Assembly: GCA_944372725.1 (NCBI GenBank)
Contig: CALWAA010000071.1
Coordinates: forward strand, 1-5,903
Direction of reading: 5' to 3'
DNA from: an uncultured Bacilli bacterium
GTDB taxonomy: Bacteria; Bacillota_I; Bacilli_A; RF39; UBA660
DNA length: 5,903 nucleotides
Shown: in pieces, positions 1 through 5,008 of the stretch
Layout of the letters: each line of letters opens with the position of its first letter
How positions within the stretch are numbered: the stretch's first letter is position 1
Notes under the pieces: generated by a model
What the model saw: the letters and a program-made list of their open reading frames with translations, nothing else
What the model was told of the DNA's origin: nothing
Databases searched by the model: none
Made by a program: the position numbers and the translations under genes

Positions 1-1
1 A

Positions 2-51
2 AAAAAATCATCATAAACCCTTATAAACAAAGGTTAAAATGATGATTTTTT
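2..51. terminator. Long inverted-repeat hairpin, likely terminator of a gene left of the window
   Basis: A perfect 13-bp inverted repeat (positions 2-14 against 39-51) encloses a 24-nt spacer. A few further pairs can form inside it, for example CCTT at 19-22 with AAGG at 30-33. The right arm ends in six T and the left arm starts with a run of A, so the structure could stop transcription in either direction. It most likely ends a gene lying left of position 1, since it precedes the promoter region of the gene at 119. A regulatory leader hairpin for that gene is possible but has no further support. Confidence 0.65.
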
Positions 52-106
52 AATTGTCAAACTACAAAACTCGGGTTTTACCACAATTTTAGGAAATAAT
101 AAAGGT

Positions 107-113
107 AAGGAGG
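107..113 (+). promoter_or_regulatory. Near-consensus Shine-Dalgarno for the 67-aa CxxC protein
   Basis: AAGGAGG lies 5 nt before the ATG at 119. It is the strongest ribosome binding site in the window and fixes the start of a small gene that could otherwise be doubted. No convincing promoter was found upstream: TTGTCA at 54-59 could be a -35, but no good -10 follows at the right distance. Confidence 0.8.
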
Positions 114-118
114 ATAAA

Positions 119-322
119 ATGAAAAAACCAGGATGTAGTAAATGCGAAGAAACAACTGTTCAAGGTCGTGCTTACATCGATGAAAAAACCGGTCTTTTAT
201 GTGTTTCCCTAGAAGAAAAATACGAGAAACCAAAAGGACTAAAAGTACTAGTTCCCTTTGTTTGTACAACTTGTGGTACAACAGAGTGGAAAACAATTGA
301 CAATGAAGAAAATGAAAAATAG
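119..322 (+). CDS. Small CxxC zinc-ribbon-like protein, function unknown
   Basis: This is a 67-aa protein with two cysteine pairs, C6-x-x-C9 and C49-x-x-C52, plus a lone C28. The C-terminal stretch around residues 48-57 (VCTTCGTTEW) resembles the closing knuckle of small bacterial zinc ribbons with a C-x-x-C-G-x-T-E-aromatic pattern, such as the DUF2082 type annotated as possible nucleic-acid binders. The paired cysteines suggest one structural zinc site; DNA or RNA binding would be inference. There is no signal peptide or membrane segment, so it is probably cytosolic. The start is secured by the AAGGAGG site 5 nt upstream. The gene stands alone on this strand and ends in a terminator shared with the converging gene at 337-954. 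It is probably a real gene, given the Shine-Dalgarno and cysteine spacing, but no specific function can be assigned. Confidence 0.75.
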   Translation: MKKPGCSKCEETTVQGRAYIDEKTGLLCVSLEEKYEKPKGLKVLVPFVCTTCGTTEWKTIDNEENEK

Positions 323-350
323 AGGTAATATCTCCCCTATTTTTTTCTTT
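315..350. terminator. Bidirectional terminator shared by two convergent genes
   Basis: The stem pairs A315-G322 and G324-G325 with C334-C335 and C337-T344, with one A-C mismatch (323 with 336) and an 8-nt loop at 326-333. A T-rich run continues to 350 on the plus strand, and the A-run at 315-319 gives a U-tract on the minus strand. The TAG stop of the gene at 119-322 (320-322) and the complement of the TAG stop of the gene at 337-954 (337-339) pair with each other in the stem, so one element serves both genes. Confidence 0.8.
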
Positions 351-954
351 TAATTGAAACCAAATCTTTACCATCAAAGACTAGTTCTATAATATTTATT
401 CCATCCCATGCCCCATCAATTATAGCTTCTTCCCCATAATTTAAAATAAGACGATTATCTAAATTAAATCCTTTTGTACACCACTTACTAAGAAGACAAG
501 TAATGGCTACATTATGAGTAAATAAAGCAATAGTTTTATCGGTATGATTCTCTAAAATTTGATTAATAAAACGCCCCATTCTATTTTTAACTTCATTTAA
601 AGATTCTCCACCAGGCAGTTTATAATCAAAATCATTTTCTTGAATTTCAGTAATCATTCGAATTTTTTTATCACCTAAGTGACCAAGTAGTCGCTCTCCA
701 AGTTCTAAGCGTATATTAATATCTAACTCTAAATCTTGAGCCAAATATTTAGCAGTACCTATACTCATTACATAAGAAGAAGAATAAATATACTGTACTT
801 TTTGTAAATCTTTATTTTGAACAAGTCTTCTACTTTCTTCTTCACCCAAAATACTAAGAATTCTTTTCTCTCTTTTTTGTTCTAAAGATTCTTTATCGGG
901 AAAAGCAAGATTATTCATAGTTAAACTATTATTAATAAGATAAATTGTTGTCAT
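337..954 (-). CDS. Histidine phosphatase superfamily protein, probable catalytically inactive homologue
   Basis: This 205-aa protein has the length and layout of the phosphoglycerate-mutase-like histidine phosphatases. Family features visible are the opening strand TTIYLI (2-7), a LGEEESRRL helix (36-44), YSSS (57-60) followed by GTAKYLA (66-72), PGGESLNEV (114-122), and FTHNVAITCLL (145-155) carrying the second catalytic histidine, H147. The hallmark RHGET after the first strand, which holds the phosphorylated histidine, reads NNSLT (8-12) instead. The usual arginine of the SSPLxRAxQTA motif is M63. Loss of the nucleophile and two phosphate-binding arginines argues against phosphatase or mutase activity; a binding or scaffolding role is inference. 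The change is by substitution, with no frameshift or stop, and the rest of the fold is intact. The start has a GGGTGG-type site 5 nt upstream. It is transcribed alone, divergent from trmL. Confidence 0.8.
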   Translation of the reverse strand: MTTIYLINNSLTMNNLAFPDKESLEQKREKRILSILGEEESRRLVQNKDLQKVQYIYSSSYVMSIGTAKYLAQDLELDINIRLELGERLLGHLGDKKIRMITEIQENDFDYKLPGGESLNEVKNRMGRFINQILENHTDKTIALFTHNVAITCLLSKWCTKGFNLDNRLILNYGEEAIIDGAWDGINIIELVFDGKDLVSIKRKK

Positions 955-976
955 AATACCACCCTACTCTAAAATT

Positions 977-1005
977 ATTATAAGAGAAAATGAAACAAGA
1001 AGCAA
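977..1005 (-). promoter_or_regulatory. Probable sigma-A promoter for the histidine phosphatase family gene
   Basis: On the minus strand a perfect TATAAT (982-977) lies 17 nt from TTGCTT (1005-1000), which matches only the TTG of the -35 consensus. Transcription would begin near 970, giving a leader of about 16 nt that includes the ribosome binding site. The weak -35 limits confidence. Confidence 0.5.
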
Positions 1006-1024
1006 GAACAATTTACTTTTAAAG

Positions 1025-1053
1025 TTTACAAAATAAAAAGAATGCTATATAAT
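1025..1053 (+). promoter_or_regulatory. Sigma-A promoter for trmL
   Basis: TTTACA (1025-1030), a 17-nt spacer and TATAAT (1048-1053) make a near-consensus promoter. The start point would fall near 1060, so the AAGGAAAG ribosome binding site (1059-1066) would be at the very 5' end of the mRNA. It is back to back with the minus-strand promoter at 977-1005. Confidence 0.75.
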
Positions 1054-1070
1054 TTTCTAAGGAAAGAAGA

Positions 1071-1583
1071 ATGTTTATGTTAAATGTTGTTTTATTTGAA
1101 CCCGAAATACCTGGAAATACTGGAAATATTATGCGTACTTGTGTAGCCACAAATACAACTTTACACCTAATTAAACCACTAGGCTTTTCTCTTGAAGAAA
1201 AATACATTAAAAGAAGTGGTGTGAATTATATTGATAAATGCAAGTATTTTATATATGAAAATATTGATGAATTTTTTAAGAAAAACAAAGGTGAATATTT
1301 TTTCTTTACTAGATATGGTCACAAACCCCATACAACTGTAAATTTTAAAGATATCAAAGACAATATTTATTTAATCTTTGGTAAAGAAAGCACCGGAATA
1401 CCGAAAGAAATTTTAAAACCATATTTAGACAGATGCTATCGTATTCCTATGACTGCTAATGTAAGAGCTCTAAATCTTTCAAACAGTGTTGCGATTGGCG
1501 TTTACGAAGTTTTAAGACAAAAAAATTATGAGGGTCTATTATTTGATGAACCTCATAAAAGCAAAACATACTTAGAAGATTAA
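1071..1583 (+). CDS. trmL: tRNA (cytidine(34)-2'-O)-methyltransferase TrmL
   Basis: This 170-aa SPOUT-class enzyme would transfer a methyl group from S-adenosylmethionine to the 2'-OH of the wobble nucleotide of certain tRNA-Leu species, in the cytosol. Diagnostic motifs are FEPEIPGNTGNIMRTC (9-24), the FGKESTGIP loop (103-111), and RIPM (124-127) followed by VRALNLSNSVAIGVYEVLRQ (131-150), which forms the knotted SAM-binding region. A133 replaces the serine commonly seen after R132; the core NLSN is intact. E. coli TrmL is about 157 aa, so the length fits. The start at 1071 was chosen because AAGGA (1059-1063) is 7 nt away; ATG at 1077 would match the E. coli N-terminus but is 13 nt from that site. 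It has its own promoter. The stop overlaps by 4 bp that of the convergent small membrane gene. Confidence 0.92.
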   Translation: MFMLNVVLFEPEIPGNTGNIMRTCVATNTTLHLIKPLGFSLEEKYIKRSGVNYIDKCKYFIYENIDEFFKKNKGEYFFFTRYGHKPHTTVNFKDIKDNIYLIFGKESTGIPKEILKPYLDRCYRIPMTANVRALNLSNSVAIGVYEVLRQKNYEGLLFDEPHKSKTYLED

Positions 1584-1714
1584 GCTACTCTAACATAAAC
1601 AGCAACAGCACATACAGCTAACAAAATAACAAGTAAAATAATAATAATCATGTTATTTAAATTATTTCTTTTTTTCAAATTAATAAGCTGTTCATTTATC
1701 TTTTTTTCATCCAT
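1580..1714 (-). CDS. Small single-pass membrane protein, function unknown
   Basis: This predicted 44-aa protein begins MDEKKINEQL, continues with a Lys/Asn-rich stretch to about residue 21, and then has one hydrophobic segment (about 22-40, rich in Ile, Leu, Val and Ala) ending YVRVA. By the positive-inside rule the basic N-terminal part should face the cytoplasm. The reading frame is open further upstream to an ATG at 1816, but that extension runs through A/T-rich promoter-like DNA and has no ribosome binding site. The ATG at 1714 follows GAGGT by 7 nt, within the longer AGGTGAGGT, which decides the start. It lies convergent to trmL (stops overlap by 4 bp) and divergent from rnjA. I do not recognise the family. 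Such proteins include small membrane regulators and subunits of larger complexes, but nothing here selects one. Confidence 0.65.
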   Translation of the reverse strand: MDEKKINEQLINLKKRNNLNNMIIIILLVILLAVCAVAVYVRVA

Positions 1715-1721
1715 ATCTATT

Positions 1722-1730
1722 ACCTCACCT
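1722..1730 (-). promoter_or_regulatory. Shine-Dalgarno AGGTGAGGT deciding the start of the small membrane protein
   Basis: Reading the minus strand, AGGTGAGGT ends 7 nt before the ATG at 1714-1712. It supports the 44-aa product over a 78-aa reading from 1816. Confidence 0.7.
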
Positions 1731-1732
1731 AT

Positions 1733-1763
1733 ATTATATAAAATTTCTTTAATGTTATGTAAA
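1733..1763 (-). promoter_or_regulatory. Candidate promoter for the small membrane protein
   Basis: On the minus strand TTTACA (1763-1758) is followed after 17 nt by TATATA (1740-1735), or after 19 nt by TATAAT (1738-1733). Transcription would start near 1727, almost at the Shine-Dalgarno, so the leader would be only about 14 nt. The boxes are good but this closeness makes the call less certain. Confidence 0.45.
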
Positions 1764-1798
1764 TTTTTTACAGTATCATTGTAAACACAATGTAAACA
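1758..1798. repeat. Helically phased TGTAAA motif cluster between divergent promoters
   Basis: TGTAAA occurs on the plus strand at 1758, 1780 and 1791, spaced 22 and 11 bp, and once inverted (TTTACA, 1767-1772). The last two copies extend to an identical TGTAAACA. The cluster also contains two dyads: TGTAAA-3 nt-TTTACA at 1758-1772 and CATTGT-4 nt-ACAATG at 1777-1792. It sits just upstream of the rnjA -35 and covers the -35 of the opposite gene, the normal place for an operator. No known regulator is assigned; low-complexity AT-rich DNA could give part of this pattern by chance. Confidence 0.4.
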
Positions 1799-1809
1799 AA
1801 AACTTAGAG

Positions 1810-1838
1810 TAGACAAAATTCTTAAAAAATAGTATAAT
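1810..1838 (+). promoter_or_regulatory. Sigma-A promoter for rnjA
   Basis: TAGACA (1810-1815), a 17-nt spacer and a perfect TATAAT (1833-1838) form a near-consensus promoter. The predicted start near 1845 leaves a leader of about 42 nt, the longest in the window. The rnjA Shine-Dalgarno AAAGGAAG is at 1874-1881, 5 nt before the ATG. Confidence 0.75.
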
Positions 1839-1886
1839 ATTAGTCAGTCAAGAACTTTTACTGTTTATTTATGAAAGGAAGATTTA

Positions 1887-3560
1887 ATGAAAAATAATAG
1901 TAATATTACGTCTATTTTTGCGTTAGGTGGATTAGGCGAAGTGGGAAAAAATATGTATGTTGTAACCCACAATGAAGAAATAATTATCATTGATGCTGGT
2001 GTTATGTTTCCAGAAGATGATTTACTAGGAATTGATTATGTTATTCAAGATATCACTTATTTAAAACAAAATGAAGATAAAATTCAAGGTTTATTTATCA
2101 CTCATGGCCATGAAGACCACATTGGGGGAATATCATTTTTATTAAATAGTGTTCATATCCCTAAAATTTATGCATCCAAAATATCTGCCGATTTAATTAA
2201 CAAAAAATTAGTTGACAGAAATATGAAATATGAAAATATTGAAATTGTTAGAGAAGACACTGTAGTAAAAACAAAATATTTTACGGTAGAATTTGTGGGA
2301 ACCACTCACTCTATTCCGGAATCTTTTGCTCTTGCTATTCACACACCTAATGGTGTGATATTTGAAACCGGCGACTTTAAATTTGATTTAACGCCAATTG
2401 GACCTATGGCCAACATTCATAAAATGGCTGAGTTAGGAAAAGAAGGTGTTACCCTTCTTTTAAGTGATTCAACCAATGCTTTATCAGAGGGATTTTCTAA
2501 AAGTGAATCCAGTGTAGATGAAGCTTTAAATGATATTATATCCAAACATTATGGACGTGTCATTATTGCCACCTTTGCTTCCAACATTTATCGTATTAAA
2601 CATATCGTTGAAACTTGTCGTAAAAATAACCGAAAAATTATTGTCTTTGGGCGTTCTATGGAAACAAGTATAGAACTTGCGATGAACAATGGCTTAATTG
2701 AAGACAAAACCATTTTTATTGATAATAATGAAGCGAAAGGTTTAAAGAAAAATGAAATTTGTATTTTATGTACTGGAACACAAGGCGAACCACTCGCTGC
2801 CCTATCAAGAATAGCTAATGGCATTCACAAGCAAATTACTTTAATGCCTGATGACCTTGTTGTCTTCTCTTCATCTCCAATCCCTGGAAATGCAGCAAGT
2901 ATCAACAAAGTAATTAATAAGCTTTATTTAAAAGGTGTTAAAGTATATACAAATAAAACATTTAATGATGTCCATACCTCTGGACACGCCAAAGAAGAAG
3001 AATTAAAGTGGATGCTTAGAATTATTAAACCAAAATACTTTATGCCAATGCATGGCGAATATCGAATGTTAAAACGTCACACTGAAATTGCCGTATCCTG
3101 TGACATCCCAAAAGAAAATACTTTTATTTGTAAAAATGGTGATGTAATTAATTTGAAAGATGGCATAGTAACTCGCGGTGACACCGTTAAAAGTGGCGAT
3201 ATCTATGTAGATGGTTCCCGTATCGGTGATGTTGGTAGTCAAATCATTAAAGACCGTAAATTAATGAGTAATGATGGAATTCTTGTAACAATTTTAAATA
3301 TTAACACATTAAGTAGAAAACTATTAATTAAACCAAATGTAACTACAAGGGGATTTATCATGGTAAATGAAAATCCTGAATTAATTAATAAAATAGAGAA
3401 AAAGATAACTGAAATAGTAAACTCATTCTTAAATACTTCAACTTATAACTATACAGATTTAAAAAACCAAATTATTTTAGAATTACATCCCTTTATTAAT
3501 GATTTAACAGGAAGACGACCAATTATCTTACCAGTCATTATGGAAGTAAATCAAGCTTAA
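1887..3560 (+). CDS. rnjA: Ribonuclease J (metallo-beta-lactamase / beta-CASP RNase)
   Basis: This 557-aa protein matches the length of Bacillus RNase J1 (about 555 aa). RNase J is a cytosolic zinc-dependent endonuclease and 5'-3' exonuclease for mRNA turnover and rRNA maturation. The N-terminal part has ALGGLGEVGKNMYV (12-25) and the metal motif THGHEDHIGG (72-81; H73, H75, D77, H78), then H141 and D163 in ETGDFKFD as further ligands. The beta-CASP domain includes SDSTN (193-197), the stretch from TGTQGE (296-301) to SSPIPGNA (329-336), VHTSGHA (362-368) and MPMHGEY (386-392) with H389. The region after about 450 is the usual C-terminal domain. All key residues are present, so it should be active. 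It is a single-gene unit with its own promoter and a terminator that overlaps its last codons. J1 versus J2 cannot be told from the sequence alone; a single RNase J is common in small genomes. Confidence 0.95.
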   Translation: MKNNSNITSIFALGGLGEVGKNMYVVTHNEEIIIIDAGVMFPEDDLLGIDYVIQDITYLKQNEDKIQGLFITHGHEDHIGGISFLLNSVHIPKIYASKISADLINKKLVDRNMKYENIEIVREDTVVKTKYFTVEFVGTTHSIPESFALAIHTPNGVIFETGDFKFDLTPIGPMANIHKMAELGKEGVTLLLSDSTNALSEGFSKSESSVDEALNDIISKHYGRVIIATFASNIYRIKHIVETCRKNNRKIIVFGRSMETSIELAMNNGLIEDKTIFIDNNEAKGLKKNEICILCTGTQGEPLAALSRIANGIHKQITLMPDDLVVFSSSPIPGNAASINKVINKLYLKGVKVYTNKTFNDVHTSGHAKEEELKWMLRIIKPKYFMPMHGEYRMLKRHTEIAVSCDIPKENTFICKNGDVINLKDGIVTRGDTVKSGDIYVDGSRIGDVGSQIIKDRKLMSNDGILVTILNINTLSRKLLIKPNVTTRGFIMVNENPELINKIEKKITEIVNSFLNTSTYNYTDLKNQIILELHPFINDLTGRRPIILPVIMEVNQA

Positions 3561-3577
3561 ATAAGCTTGGTTTTTTT
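3548..3577 (+). terminator. Intrinsic terminator of rnjA overlapping its stop codon
   Basis: CAAGCTT (3552-3558) pairs with AAGCTTG (3563-3569) around a 4-nt loop, and the stem can extend by a G-U pair and A-T pairs into the flanks. A run of seven T (3571-3577) follows. The left arm covers the last coding triplets and the first base of the TAA stop (3558-3560). The end of the T-run is also the start of the next promoter's -35. Confidence 0.85.
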
Positions 3578-3604
3578 GACTTTTCATAAAAGTTATTATA
3601 TAAT
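3576..3604 (+). promoter_or_regulatory. Sigma-A promoter for the GNAT gene, overlapping the rnjA terminator
   Basis: TTGACT (3576-3581), a 17-nt spacer and TATAAT (3599-3604) are close to consensus. The first two T of the -35 belong to the terminator U-tract. The start point near 3611 gives a 20-nt leader containing the AAAGGAG ribosome binding site (3616-3622). Confidence 0.8.
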
Positions 3605-3630
3605 ATTCCCTAATCAAAGGAGTAGTTGTT

Positions 3631-4161
3631 ATGTTTAGCTTAATAGAAATATCAAATAAAGATGAAAATAGTTTAAAATTATATTACCAATTTATAAACG
3701 AAGCTTCCAAAAATGATTGGAAAAAAAGATATCAATTATCTTGTATTTTAAAAAATATCCCTGTAATTAAACAAGGAAATTTATCAGATTTCGAATACTT
3801 TAAAGTTACTAAAAAACAAAGAGCATCTTTTGAATTAGCAAGCAAAGAATATTTACTACTATTAAACGGTATTCCTGTATCAAGCATTTATATTATCTTA
3901 AAAAACGAAAGAATAGCAGATATTACTGTAACTACTCTACCAAAATACCGCAAAAAAGGATATGCCCAAAAAGCAATCCAATTAGCAGAAGAAAAAATAT
4001 TTGCAAATCCAAATGTTTTCTTTACAACAATTACAGATATTACAAAAGAAAAAATCAGTTCAAAAATAGCTATTGCATTAGGATATAGTTATCATGAAGA
4101 AACCAATACTTTTGTAAAAGTAAATCCAATTTTAGAAGAAAATATTACTCATCAATTATAG
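3631..4161 (+). CDS. GNAT-family N-acetyltransferase, substrate unknown
   Basis: This 176-aa protein carries the acetyl-CoA binding core of the Gcn5-related acetyltransferases in its second half. The strand IADITVTTL (95-103) leads into P104-K-Y-R-K-K-G-Y-A (104-112), which fits the R/Q-x-x-G-x-G/A pyrophosphate loop (R107, G110, A112), followed by the long helix QKAIQLAEEKIF (113-124). A later segment, ITKEKISSKIAIALGYSY (137-154), matches the motif-B region where a side chain is often followed by helix and a GF/GY turn. The N-terminal 90 residues, which would select the acceptor, show nothing specific, so the substrate (amine, peptide, antibiotic or protein) cannot be named. The gene has its own promoter and an AAAGGAG site 8 nt before the ATG. 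Its last 17 bp overlap the 3' end of the convergent ligase gene. Confidence 0.85.
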   Translation: MFSLIEISNKDENSLKLYYQFINEASKNDWKKRYQLSCILKNIPVIKQGNLSDFEYFKVTKKQRASFELASKEYLLLLNGIPVSSIYIILKNERIADITVTTLPKYRKKGYAQKAIQLAEEKIFANPNVFFTTITDITKEKISSKIAIALGYSYHEETNTFVKVNPILEENITHQL

Positions 4162-5008
4162 CATGTCTAAGCATACCCGAATTGGTACGTTCCAAAAAGC
4201 GAACTCTAACTAAATAAGCTGGTTTGACAAAAATAGCATCTTCCCTAAAATTAACAAATTGATTGTTAATTTTTTTTAATTTCTTAAGTTTTTTTATAAT
4301 ATCATGTTTTTTATTAACACTAACTTTCCCAACATAATTTAAAGTTTCTTTCTTATATTCACCAAGAAGCAAACTATAAGTATTCGTCTTTTCAAGATAG
4401 CCATGGACAAGAAAGTTATCCACTTTAATATTTTTTATCTTTACCCAATCAGATGTTCTTTCACCAAAAAAATATCGACTATCTCTCTTTTTAGCAACCA
4501 CACCCTCCAAATGAAGTTTCTTAACCATTGCAAATAATTTTTTTCCATTATGATAACTCCTAGATTTTACAAAATAATTAGTATCCCTAAATTTTTCCAA
4601 TCGTTTTTTTCTTTCTACCAAAGAAAAATTAGTTAAATCTTGATTATCATATAAAATATCAAAAGCGATAAAAGTAACTGGTATTTCATTTATAATTTGA
4701 CTACTTATTCTTTTAACCCTACTTCTTTTTTGAAGGTAGCTAAAAGAAGGAAGCCCATTTAATGTTGCAATAATTTCTCCATCAAAAATAATTTCATGAT
4801 TTCCTACTATTTTTTGAATACTTTTAAGTTCAGGATAATGTTTAGTAATATGATGTCCATTTCTACTTAAAATCACAAATTCATCTTTACTAGCATAAAT
4901 AAATACCCGAAACCCATCAAATTTAATTTCATAAAGATAATCCTTACTTTGAAATATCTTTCCTACCTCTTCAAGTAACATAGGTCTAAGATGATAATTA
5001 TGAAACAT
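4145..5008 (-). CDS. Stand-alone ATP-dependent DNA ligase of the LigD/LigC type (NHEJ)
   Basis: This 287-aa protein would seal DNA strand breaks using ATP, joining ends held by Ku. All nucleotidyltransferase motifs are present: motif I YEIKFDGFR (26-34, lysine nucleophile K29), motif III FDGE (75-78), IIIa FIAFDILY (113-120), IV EGVVAKKRDSRY (168-179) and V DWVKIKN (187-193). An OB-fold domain follows (about 196-287), ending in the family-typical RVRFLERTNSGMLRH (268-282). It corresponds only to the ligase domain of LigD; the polymerase and phosphoesterase domains of the large multidomain enzymes are absent, as in LigC-type ligases. The ATG at 5008 lies inside the end of ku (11-bp overlap), and the preceding GAGAA is a weak ribosome binding site, so translation is probably coupled to ku. 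The 3' end overlaps the convergent acetyltransferase gene by 17 bp. Confidence 0.92.
   Translation of the reverse strand: MFHNYHLRPMLLEEVGKIFQSKDYLYEIKFDGFRVFIYASKDEFVILSRNGHHITKHYPELKSIQKIVGNHEIIFDGEIIATLNGLPSFSYLQKRSRVKRISSQIINEIPVTFIAFDILYDNQDLTNFSLVERKKRLEKFRDTNYFVKSRSYHNGKKLFAMVKKLHLEGVVAKKRDSRYFFGERTSDWVKIKNIKVDNFLVHGYLEKTNTYSLLLGEYKKETLNYVGKVSVNKKHDIIKKLKKLKKINNQFVNFREDAIFVKPAYLVRVRFLERTNSGMLRHAIIDE

Noticed and set aside
15..38. Spacer of the left-edge hairpin as a tRNA or T-box piece
   Set aside because: No cloverleaf arms, no TTCG-type motif and no T-box sequence; the length is too short.
78..377. Open reading frame of 99 codons on the minus strand
   Set aside because: It lies antisense to the CxxC protein gene, spans the shared terminator, has no ribosome binding site and gives a Leu/Phe/Tyr-rich product of low complexity.
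924..937. Frameshift or sequencing error hiding an RHG motif in the phosphatase homologue
   Set aside because: The reading frame runs unbroken from the TTIYLI strand into NNSLT and on to the next helix with normal spacing; the other frames show no RHG, so substitution explains it better than an indel.
1019..1207. Open reading frame of 62 codons on the minus strand inside trmL
   Set aside because: It is antisense to the conserved N-terminal motifs of trmL and covers the trmL promoter; no start signals support it.
1715..1816. N-terminal extension of the small membrane protein to an ATG at 1816
   Set aside because: No Shine-Dalgarno precedes 1816, the extension covers the putative promoter and motif cluster, and a strong site marks the ATG at 1714.
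2588..2824. Open reading frame of 78 codons on the minus strand inside rnjA
   Set aside because: It is antisense to the conserved beta-CASP region and has no supporting start or family signal.
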